9,241 nucleotides of DNA. Origin: Chitinophagales bacterium (GTDB taxonomy: Bacteria > Bacteroidota > Bacteroidia > Chitinophagales > BACL12). The position numbers were made by a program, and so were the translations under genes. How positions within the stretch are numbered: position 1 is the first letter of the stretch; the number at the start of each line of letters is the position of its first letter. This document shows positions 1-6,164 of this stretch, one piece after another. The notes below the pieces were generated by a model. That model saw only the letters and a list, made by a program, of their open reading frames with translations, ran no database searches and was not told where the DNA came from. The stretch is taken from contig JACMJP010000520.1 of assembly GCA_014380545.1 (NCBI GenBank), forward strand, positions 1-9,241, written 5' to 3'.

Positions 1-21
1 GTGTTTATAGTAAAATAAGTT

Positions 22-29
22 TATTTTTG
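22..29 (+). promoter_or_regulatory. Putative -7 promoter box (TATTTTTG) for the first gene
   Basis: TATTTTTG matches the Bacteroidota sigma-ABfr -7 consensus TAnnTTTG at every fixed position. Transcription would begin a few bases downstream, around 34-38, leaving a leader of roughly 10-15 nt before the ATG at 48. I see no clear -33 TTTG element, and only 21 bases lie upstream in the window. The surroundings are very AT-rich, so a chance match is possible. Confidence 0.4.
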
Positions 30-47
30 ATGTGCATAATATTATTC

Positions 48-914
48 ATGACTTGTAAATTGATAAAATATAGTCTTTTTATTTTTTTGTTTACTCACCT
101 TTCGCATGGATATACCCAGTCTAATATTATTACAGGACAAACAGATTCTATCAATTATATAAATATAATACCCGACATAGTTTGCTATGAAGATTCGGGC
201 TTCATATTAAATATAAATCTGGATAGTGATGAATCACTTGAATTTGAATTTAGCGGGGGCAATTCCCATGAAACTATTAGTGGATTGCATTATGCTTCTA
301 TATGGTCCAATTGTTTAGTTGTAAATCCTGCATTTGAAATAGCAGTTGTACCCCTCAATATTACACTGACTGATACATCACATGTGTTTGGCTTTAATAA
401 TGGAGATACTATCAAATCAGATCACCCTGACTATATATGGTCTAAGTCATTTAACCTAATGAAAATACTTGTATCTTGCCATAGTGGTAGTAACTTTAGC
501 ATTTGCACAGGCTTTTGGGGAGGGGAAGAAAATTATTATTTAGCATTTAGAAGAGTATCTGAAATTGATACCTTGTATGGATGGTTAAACCTTTCATTTG
601 ATTATTATCGTTTGCAATTATACGATGTAGCTTATCAGGGAAACATTGATAGTTTATCGGTTATAAAAGACTATTTCCCTCCAATTTTTGATAAGATATT
701 ACCATTAGTCCGCCCCAATCCAGCACATGATTTCATAAACTTACTTTGGCAGGATCCTGACGGTAATTATTTTATTTATGATAGTAAGGGAGTTTTAGTA
801 AGATCAGGACAATTGAATTCTTTAATTAATATTGAAGATTTAGAAAAGGGTATCTACATTATAACTGTAACACTTGAAGATAAAAGTTTATCTGAAAAGT
901 TCATAAAAAATTAA
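48..914 (+). CDS. Secreted T9SS-sorted protein of unknown function
   Basis: From the ATG at 48 this is a 288-residue protein. It opens with a Sec signal peptide: lysines at 4 and 7, a hydrophobic stretch at about 8-18 (YSLFIFLFTHL), and cleavage probably near residues 21-24. Residues about 25-215 are a beta-rich passenger I do not recognise. It contains the segment YLAFRR..DTLYGWLNLSF (164-184), a style often seen in Bacteroidota exoproteins of unknown role. Residues about 219-288 are a T9SS type A sorting tail (TIGR04183-like): RPNPAHDFINL at 222-232, then LEKGIYIITV at 265-274 and a basic FIKN end. The protein is therefore expected to cross the outer membrane and be anchored or released. 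The open frame extends upstream to a TTG at 27 and an ATG at 30, but the TTG forms the end of the putative -7 box and the ATG at 48 gives the best signal peptide. It converges on the TPR gene with a 5-bp gap. Confidence 0.8.
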   Translation: MTCKLIKYSLFIFLFTHLSHGYTQSNIITGQTDSINYINIIPDIVCYEDSGFILNINLDSDESLEFEFSGGNSHETISGLHYASIWSNCLVVNPAFEIAVVPLNITLTDTSHVFGFNNGDTIKSDHPDYIWSKSFNLMKILVSCHSGSNFSICTGFWGGEENYYLAFRRVSEIDTLYGWLNLSFDYYRLQLYDVAYQGNIDSLSVIKDYFPPIFDKILPLVRPNPAHDFINLLWQDPDGNYFIYDSKGVLVRSGQLNSLINIEDLEKGIYIITVTLEDKSLSEKFIKN

Positions 915-919
915 CTGAT

Positions 920-2398
920 TTACTCTCCCACCCTATTCAATCCGGCTTTTGCCTGGCTGTCTAAACTGGTTTTGTATTCTTCGTTATCCATGTTCAGGCA
1001 TATATTAAAATATATTTTTGCCTTTTCGTGGTTCTTTTCTTTTTCATAGATCAAGCCTAATTGAAGTGCTGCGCTTGCGGCGAAATAATATGTCAGCGTT
1101 TCGCCGTTTTTAATTGTTGCAGCATAAAATCCTTTTGCTTTTTCTATTCCGCCGCTTGCATGATATATCCTGGCAGCCCGGTAGGTAAATTCTGTTTTAT
1201 CTTTTACATCGCTGAAACTATCCGTGCTCTTGCCTTCGAGTAATTGCAATGCATTTTTATAATATCCGCCATCAAACAATAATCTTGATTTTAATAAAAT
1301 TACATTTGGCGCTTTCCCATTTTCTGCTTCATACCATGCCTGTTTATCATCATCAATAATATCCTCGCCTTTTTGTTTTATAATTTGCATGTATTCATAA
1401 TACTTAGCAGTATTTCCATTTATTAAATAATACCAGGCAAGTTTCTGGTTTGCTTCTTTAATATAATTGTTTCCTTTAAAATTTTTAAGAAATCTCTCAA
1501 AATAATAATTTGCATCACTGTCAAGTTTTCTCATTTTTGCAAGACCAAGCATAAAATCAAGATAGGCATAACTTAAATAATTACTTCCTGATGGTTTATT
1601 TTGCAGAGTACTTATCGCAATATCATTTCTTCCGGTTCGCATAGCGACACTGCTTACACAAAATACATTGATCAAATTATTTTTTGTATCGAGGTCCTTT
1701 ACAATATTCCATGCTGTTACATCATCTTTTTGCAAATACAAACTGAGAAATGCATAATATAAATATGTTTCCTGCGTAAAAATTAATTTATGTGTTTTAC
1801 TGTATGCAATAATACTTTCCATTTCATTCAATCCCTGTTGAATTGTTCCATCCATGCCGAGTATATTTGCGCCCCATTTATATTTATCAGGAATTGCACC
1901 TACTAGGCAATGCAACATGCCAAGGCTTTTTTTATTTGCGATAAAATCAGGGAATTTTTTCTGATTTTCTTCCAGCAAACCGTATGCTTTTTTCACCTCA
2001 GTAAATGCATTCACATACTCTTCAAATTTTAATCTTGCAAAGGCCCATTGAATAAGTAATTCTGCCTGTGTATATAAATAGTACGGCGAATCATCATCAC
2101 CTTTTCTTAATTGTACTAATCTTGTCTGTTGATTTTTTTCAAGTGTCTCAAATTCCTCTTCATCTTCGCTGATATAAATTGAAATGAAATCAATATAATT
2201 ATCTAAAAAAAGCGGAATAAGATTTCCTGGGTTATCATTTTTTTCCTGCGCAATTAAAGTTTTTGCTTCATTAAATCGTAAGGCCTGAATAAAGTTATAT
2301 GCATCTACACATCGCTTATTAAAATCAAATTGTTGTGCAATGGAAATTGTTGCAGAAAAGAAAACAGGCAATATGATCGAGAAAATCTTTTTCTTCAT
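920..2398 (-). CDS. Exported TPR-like helical repeat protein, function unknown
   Basis: This 492-residue protein starts with a clear Sec signal peptide (MKKKIFSIILPVFFSATISIAQQ, cleavage after about residue 21). No lipobox cysteine follows, so it is probably periplasmic and soluble. The rest is almost entirely alpha-helical, rich in Ala, Leu, Tyr and Lys. TPR-like helix pairs are visible near 24-57, 404-432 and especially 440-473 (LQLGLIYEKEKNHEKAKIYF). A more distinctive segment lies at 160-193, including LHCLVGAIPDKYKWG. TPR proteins are scaffolds for protein binding, and no catalytic motif is visible. It is the third gene of the leftward run, 35 bp after the zinc-ribbon gene, so it is probably co-transcribed. 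No sorting tail is present, unlike the secreted proteins on either side of the run. A distant relation to the Iml2/TTC39 (DUF3808) family crossed my mind, but I cannot support it from sequence alone. Confidence 0.85.
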   Translation of the reverse strand: MKKKIFSIILPVFFSATISIAQQFDFNKRCVDAYNFIQALRFNEAKTLIAQEKNDNPGNLIPLFLDNYIDFISIYISEDEEEFETLEKNQQTRLVQLRKGDDDSPYYLYTQAELLIQWAFARLKFEEYVNAFTEVKKAYGLLEENQKKFPDFIANKKSLGMLHCLVGAIPDKYKWGANILGMDGTIQQGLNEMESIIAYSKTHKLIFTQETYLYYAFLSLYLQKDDVTAWNIVKDLDTKNNLINVFCVSSVAMRTGRNDIAISTLQNKPSGSNYLSYAYLDFMLGLAKMRKLDSDANYYFERFLKNFKGNNYIKEANQKLAWYYLINGNTAKYYEYMQIIKQKGEDIIDDDKQAWYEAENGKAPNVILLKSRLLFDGGYYKNALQLLEGKSTDSFSDVKDKTEFTYRAARIYHASGGIEKAKGFYAATIKNGETLTYYFAASAALQLGLIYEKEKNHEKAKIYFNICLNMDNEEYKTSLDSQAKAGLNRVGE

Positions 2399-2433
2399 AT
2401 TGCCTGTAAATTAATAATTATACAGTAATTAAT

Positions 2434-3177
2434 TTATACTTCCAGTGCTTCTGCATCCACCAAAATTCGCCCGCAATGTTCACATATAACAATTTTCTTT
2501 GCCTGTTTAATTTCAGCCTGACGCTGCGGGGGGACAGTACTAAAACAGCCGCCACATGAATTTCTTTGCACAGCAACCACCGCCAGCCCATTGCGGTAGC
2601 TTTTGCGTATGCGGTTATATGAATTCAATATTCTGGCATCAAGATCTTTTTCAGCCCTTGTAGCTTTTTTTACTAATTCAACTTCTTCTTTTTCTGTTTC
2701 TTCAATAATACGGTCGAGCTCTTCTTTCTTTTTCTTTAGGTCTTTTTTCTTTGCATCAAGATCTTTTTTTGCCTGCTCCACTGCAAGTACTTTAGCCTCT
2801 TTTGCAGTTCCTGATTCCTTTATTTTCTTTTCATTCAACTCAATATCAAGCTTATTCAATTCAACCTCCTTGCTCAATGCATCAAACTCACGGCTGTTCT
2901 TCACATTGTTTTGCTGTTGCTCATATTTTTTAATATTCGCTTTTGCCTCAGTTATTGCATTTTTGCGTACAGATATCTCATTCTCCACCTCTTTGCTTTC
3001 ACCTTCCAATTTTTTCATCCGGGTCTCAAGTCCAGCAATCTCATCTTCAAGGTCACTTACTTCCATGGGGAGTTCTCCCTTCAGGATAGTGATCTGATCA
3101 ACTTTGGAATGAATCTTTTGGAGGTTGTAAAGTGCCTGTAAACTTTCTTTTATTGATAATTCTTTTACTGCTGCCAT
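2434..3177 (-). CDS. Coiled-coil protein with C4 zinc ribbon (DUF164/FlgZ/CdsZ family)
   Basis: This cytoplasmic protein of 247 residues has two parts. Residues about 8-190 form a long, highly charged antiparallel coiled coil, dense in Lys and Glu with heptad-like spacing. Within it sits the family-typical segment NNVKNSREFDALSKEVE (90-106). Residues 208-235 carry a zinc ribbon with four cysteines, C208-x2-C211 and C232-x2-C235, ready to bind one zinc ion. Length and order match the DUF164 family, which includes H. pylori FlgZ (HP0958) and chlamydial CdsZ. Members have been linked to flagellar or type III secretion, or to RNA binding, but no general function is agreed. There is no flagellar context here, so that role should not be transferred. 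Its start lies 2 bp from the stop of the Nif3-like gene, which indicates translation from one mRNA. The same pairing occurs in H. pylori (HP0958-HP0959). Confidence 0.92.
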   Translation of the reverse strand: MAAVKELSIKESLQALYNLQKIHSKVDQITILKGELPMEVSDLEDEIAGLETRMKKLEGESKEVENEISVRKNAITEAKANIKKYEQQQNNVKNSREFDALSKEVELNKLDIELNEKKIKESGTAKEAKVLAVEQAKKDLDAKKKDLKKKKEELDRIIEETEKEEVELVKKATRAEKDLDARILNSYNRIRKSYRNGLAVVAVQRNSCGGCFSTVPPQRQAEIKQAKKIVICEHCGRILVDAEALEV

Positions 3178-3179
3178 TT

Positions 3180-4277
3180 TTAAAGATATTTTACCGGGTT
3201 TGTATTTTGTCCCATTTTTATGTGAGCCGCAAAATTAGGAAATTTTTCCCGTAACCACCATGTAATGAGGTCAACAGTAAACTGTTCGCTTTCATAATGC
3301 CCGATGTCTGCAATAATAATTTTTCCGTCTGCATCAAAGAACTGGTGGTATTTAAAATCAGCGGTAATAAATATGTCGGCCCCTGCGGCAATTGCATCTT
3401 TTAATAAAAAACTACCTGAACCTCCACATACAGCCACCTTTTCAATTGGTTTATTCAGCAATGTTGTAAACCTGACAACTTCAACTTGCATGCGCAGTTT
3501 TAAAAACTGAAGGAACTCCTTTTCTTCAATTGGTCCTGCTGTATTTCCGATAATTCCCGCACCAATATTCTGATGAACATTATCAAGCGGGTAAATATCA
3601 TAAGCTACTTCCTCATAAGGGTGATTTTTGATGAGCGTATTGAGCAATTGTTTTTCGAGCCATGCAGGAAAAATCATTTCTATCCTTGTTTCCGGTTCAT
3701 GATGTTCCTTATTTTTTTCTCCAACATGCGGGTTTGTTGTTTCATCTCCCCTGAAAGTTCCTGCTCCTTCTAAATTAAAACTGCAATGGTCATAATTTCC
3801 GATGTGCCCTCCGCCGGCATTAAATAAAACCTCCCTTATTTGTGCTGCATTTGCATGCGGTGCAAAGGTTACTAATTTTTTTAAATGCCCTTTCCCAGGT
3901 TGCAATATTTTGCAGTTTCGTAATTCAAGTTTATCTGCAATCATTTTATTTACACCCTCATAAACATTATCAAGGTTTGTATGAATGGCATAAATTGCGA
4001 TATTATTTTTTATTGCTGAAATAATTGTGCGTTCAATATAATTTGCGCCGGTAATTTTTTTTAATCCTGAAAAAATGATGGGGTGATGTGCAATAATCAG
4101 GTTGCAATTATTTTGAATTGCTTCTTCGATAATTTGTTCTGTTGAATCAAGACAAATTAAAATACCTGATAGTGTTTCGTTTTTATTTCCAACAATTAAC
4201 CCTGCATTATCATAACTTTGCTGCAGGGAAGCCGGAGCAATTGTTTCGAGGAATTCAATAACTTCTGATATCTGCAT
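3180..4277 (-). CDS. Nif3-like dinuclear metal-centre protein (YqfO type)
   Basis: This 365-residue protein has the three-part layout of the long (YqfO-type) Nif3 proteins: two Nif3 halves flanking an inserted PII/CutA-like domain. The N-terminal half has AHHPIIF (H64, H65) and IHTNLDNV (H99, D103). The C-terminal half has ADIGHYESEQF (H327, E331). These are the residues expected to hold two metal ions. The insert spans about 131-232 and shows its usual signatures, GGGHIGNYDHCSF (155-167), GTFRGDE (173-179) and NHPYEEVAYDIYPL (218-231). Family members form hexameric toroids. Their biochemical role is unresolved; GTP cyclohydrolase type I family labels and metal-storage or regulatory roles have been proposed. 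It is the first gene of the leftward run, and a -7-like box lies just before its ATG. No residue expected for metal binding is missing. Confidence 0.95.
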   Translation of the reverse strand: MQISEVIEFLETIAPASLQQSYDNAGLIVGNKNETLSGILICLDSTEQIIEEAIQNNCNLIIAHHPIIFSGLKKITGANYIERTIISAIKNNIAIYAIHTNLDNVYEGVNKMIADKLELRNCKILQPGKGHLKKLVTFAPHANAAQIREVLFNAGGGHIGNYDHCSFNLEGAGTFRGDETTNPHVGEKNKEHHEPETRIEMIFPAWLEKQLLNTLIKNHPYEEVAYDIYPLDNVHQNIGAGIIGNTAGPIEEKEFLQFLKLRMQVEVVRFTTLLNKPIEKVAVCGGSGSFLLKDAIAAGADIFITADFKYHQFFDADGKIIIADIGHYESEQFTVDLITWWLREKFPNFAAHIKMGQNTNPVKYL

Positions 4278-4281
4278 AGGG

Positions 4282-4289
4282 CGAAGATA
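4282..4289 (-). promoter_or_regulatory. Putative -7-like box for the Nif3 operon
   Basis: Read on the minus strand this is TATCTTCG, one mismatch from TAnnTTTG, followed by CCCT and then the ATG at 4277. Such closeness would make the transcript leaderless or nearly so. No convincing -33 element was found upstream on this strand. It resembles the box before recN (TATCTTTA) and the one at 6127 (TATCTTTG), which makes coincidence somewhat less likely. Confidence 0.35.
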
Positions 4290-4334
4290 AGAATTTGTTA
4301 AGCCTGATAGTTTTAGATTTTAATTTCATCCTGA

Positions 4335-4358
4335 ATTTCGCATTACAGATTTCGCATT
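4335..4358. repeat. 10-bp direct repeat ATTTCGCATT, spaced 14 bp
   Basis: Two perfect copies of ATTTCGCATT lie at 4335-4344 and 4349-4358, separated by ACAG. They sit in the 102-bp divergent region between the Nif3 operon and recN, and end 9 bp before the -7-like box of recN. Possible roles are tandem operator half-sites or a -33-region activator site. It may also be a fragment of a short dispersed intergenic repeat. The sequence alone does not decide. Confidence 0.5.
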
Positions 4359-4367
4359 TTATTAAAT

Positions 4368-4375
4368 TATCTTTA
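4368..4375 (+). promoter_or_regulatory. Putative -7 box (TATCTTTA) for recN
   Basis: TATCTTTA matches seven of eight positions of TAnnTTTG counting the two free ones, and is followed after only four bases (CGCC) by the recN ATG at 4380. If functional, the recN mRNA would start at or next to the start codon, giving a leaderless or very short leader. No clear -33 element was found. Confidence 0.4.
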
Positions 4376-4379
4376 CGCC

Positions 4380-6041
4380 ATGCTCAAAACTTTGCGCATC
4401 AGCAATTATGCGATAATAAATGAAGTGGAAATTGGTTTTTCTGCTGACCTTAATATCATAACCGGAGAAACCGGTGCAGGGAAATCTATTTTGCTTGGGG
4501 CGCTTAGTTTAATAACAGGAGAAAGGGCTGATTCAAAAGTGTTGTTTAATAAAGAAAAAAAATGTGTGGTGGAAGCGGTATTTGATATTAAAAATTATCA
4601 TTTAGAAAGCTTTTTTTCTGCTGAAAATATAGATCATGAAACGGAGACGATCATTCGCAGGGAATTAACAGATAATGGAAAATCAAGAGCTTTTATTAAT
4701 GATACACCCGTTACATTAAATGTATTACAACAACTTGCTGATAAACTCATCACAATCCATTCACAACATGAAACACTTGCATTAGGTGAGTCCAGATTTC
4801 AGTTAACTGTGATTGATGCTCTGGCCAATACTGAAAAAAATTTATCAGAATACAAAAACGATTTTTATAAATGGAAAGAAATTTCCAAACAATTAGCAGA
4901 GGCAGAAACTGCTGCAGCAAAAGCAATCACTGAAAAAGATTTTATAGAATTTCAGTTCAATGAATTGGAAAATGCGCAATTAGATAATATCAATCAGCCT
5001 GAATTAGAAAATGAATTACAGCAACTCACCCATGCTGAAGAAATAAAAAAAAATATTTTCAGCAGTGTTGAATTATTGGAAACCGCACCAGGAAATATCA
5101 TTGACAATTTGCGCTCAGTTATTTTACAATTGCAATCGGTTTTAAATTACAGCAGCGACTTGCAGCAATATCCCGAAAGGCTTCGAACAACATCTATCGA
5201 ATTAAAGGATATAACAAGAGATCTTTCAGCAAAAGCAGATACTATTTCAGCTGACCCGAAAAGAGCTGAGGAAATAAATCAGATATTAAGTATTGTTTTT
5301 CGCTTACAGAAAAAACATAATTTAAAAACTACTGAAGAATTAGTTGTTTTAAGAGATGCGCTTAATGAAAAATTATTTGCATTCAACTCCAGCGAAGAAA
5401 CAATAGAAAAACTAAAAAAAGAAAAAAGAAAGTTATTTGTTACACTTTGTATTAAAGCGAAAAAAATATCTGATAAAAGAATTTCTGTTTTTGCTTCTTT
5501 TGAAAAACAGGTACAAAAATTATTGGATGACGTAGGAATGAAAGACGCAGCATTTATAATACAGCATACATTTGATACAGAAAAATATTTAACTGAAACA
5601 GGGGCAGATATTATTCAGTTTTTATTTTCAGCAAATAAAGGCTCCGTTCCGCAGGATATAAAAAAAGTAGCTTCAGGTGGCGAGTTATCAAGGCTTATGC
5701 TGAGCATTAAATCACTCATTGCAAAAAGCACTGCATTACCCACACTCATATTTGATGAAATTGACACGGGTGTGAGCGGTTCAGTCGCAAATAAGGTCGG
5801 CAATATTTTACATCAGTTATCAGCACAACACCAGGTAATTGCAATTACACATCTTGCACAAATTGCAAGTAAAGGAACCCATCATCTATATGTGTATAAA
5901 TCATCTTCTGCTTCATCCACAAATACCCACATTAAATTATTGAATAAAGAAGAACGCCTTACGGAAATAGCAACAATGCTCAGCGGAGAAAAACCATCTC
6001 AATCTGCAATACATACAGCTAAGGAATTACTTGCAGTTTAA
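4380..6041 (+). CDS. recN: DNA repair protein RecN
   Basis: RecN is an SMC-like ATPase that acts early in repair of DNA double-strand breaks by RecA-dependent recombination. The 553 residues match the family's usual length. The N-terminal half-ATPase has Walker A GETGAGKS (29-36) and the RecN-typical Q-loop region IHSQHE (126-131). Residues about 150-390 are a charged helical coiled-coil arm interrupted in the middle, shorter than in true SMC proteins. The C-terminal half-ATPase carries the ABC signature VASGGELSRLML (430-441), Walker B TLIFDEIDTGVSG (455-467, catalytic E460) and the switch histidine in AITHLAQIAS (H491). Everything needed for ATP hydrolysis is present, so the gene looks functional. 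The ATG at 4380 begins a protein starting MLKTLRISNYAIINE, as in other RecN proteins. It is divergent from the Nif3 operon. A run of nine A at 5045-5053 and one of eight at 4555-4562 are the only slippage-prone spots noticed. Confidence 0.97.
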   Translation: MLKTLRISNYAIINEVEIGFSADLNIITGETGAGKSILLGALSLITGERADSKVLFNKEKKCVVEAVFDIKNYHLESFFSAENIDHETETIIRRELTDNGKSRAFINDTPVTLNVLQQLADKLITIHSQHETLALGESRFQLTVIDALANTEKNLSEYKNDFYKWKEISKQLAEAETAAAKAITEKDFIEFQFNELENAQLDNINQPELENELQQLTHAEEIKKNIFSSVELLETAPGNIIDNLRSVILQLQSVLNYSSDLQQYPERLRTTSIELKDITRDLSAKADTISADPKRAEEINQILSIVFRLQKKHNLKTTEELVVLRDALNEKLFAFNSSEETIEKLKKEKRKLFVTLCIKAKKISDKRISVFASFEKQVQKLLDDVGMKDAAFIIQHTFDTEKYLTETGADIIQFLFSANKGSVPQDIKKVASGGELSRLMLSIKSLIAKSTALPTLIFDEIDTGVSGSVANKVGNILHQLSAQHQVIAITHLAQIASKGTHHLYVYKSSSASSTNTHIKLLNKEERLTEIATMLSGEKPSQSAIHTAKELLAV

Positions 6042-6060
6042 ATTCAGTTGCAATAAACTG
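6034..6060 (+). terminator. Weak candidate terminator hairpin after recN
   Basis: CAGTTTA (6034-6040) pairs perfectly with TAAACTG (6054-6060) around a 13-nt loop. The stem begins in the last codons of recN and includes its stop codon. The bases following, TGTAAATTTT, form only a poor U tract. The stem is AT-rich, so termination strength is doubtful. Confidence 0.22.
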
Positions 6061-6091
6061 TGTAAATTTTCCTTCAAATATTGTTTACACA
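6059..6091. repeat. 8-bp inverted repeat TGTGTAAA-N17-TTTACACA
   Basis: TGTGTAAA (6059-6066) is a perfect inverted match to TTTACACA (6084-6091), with a 17-nt spacer. It lies 35 bp upstream of the -7 box at 6127 and overlaps the right arm of the hairpin at 6034-6060 by two bases. It has the symmetry of a dimer operator, but no regulator family can be named from it. It could also be chance pairing in AT-rich DNA. Confidence 0.35.
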
Positions 6092-6126
6092 CACATCCCT
6101 ATAGCTACTTTTAACCATCTCATGAG

Positions 6127-6134
6127 TATCTTTG
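6127..6134 (+). promoter_or_regulatory. Putative -7 promoter box (TATCTTTG) for the propeller protein
   Basis: TATCTTTG matches the Bacteroidota TAnnTTTG consensus perfectly. A start of transcription around 6140 would leave a leader of about 25 nt before the ATG at 6165. It also explains why the open frame's upstream TTG at 6132 is not a start codon: that TTG is the last three bases of the box. No -33 TTTG was seen at the usual distance. Confidence 0.5.
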
Positions 6135-6164
6135 CCAATCTTCAAAAAACATAATAGTGAATGT

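Noticed and set aside
878..893. AGATAAA/TTTATCT hairpin near the end of the first gene as a terminator
   Set aside because: It is AT-only apart from one pair, has a two-base loop, lies in coding sequence and has no T tract on either strand.
1061..1243. A short Cys-rich plus-strand frame inside the TPR gene
   Set aside because: It lies antisense to a well-supported gene, has no family features, and the cysteines arise from the reverse complement of Ala/Lys codons.
2404..2425. CTGTA...TACAG inverted repeat in the gap before the TPR gene
   Set aside because: Only five base pairs hold before mismatches begin, in pure AT-rich sequence; too weak for a terminator or operator.
2603..3097. A 164-residue plus-strand open frame rich in Ser and Phe
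   Set aside because: It is the mirror of the Lys/Glu-rich coiled-coil coding strand of the zinc-ribbon gene. Such low-complexity Ser/Phe frames are typical shadows, and it has no credible start context.
2434..3177. Flagellar or type III secretion function transferred from FlgZ/CdsZ
   Set aside because: No flagellar or injectisome genes are nearby and the family is much broader than those roles; only the family membership is supported.
6132..6164. An 11-residue N-terminal extension of the propeller protein from TTG 6132
   Set aside because: The TTG is part of a perfect -7 box and the extension would bury the signal peptide; the ATG at 6165 is far better.
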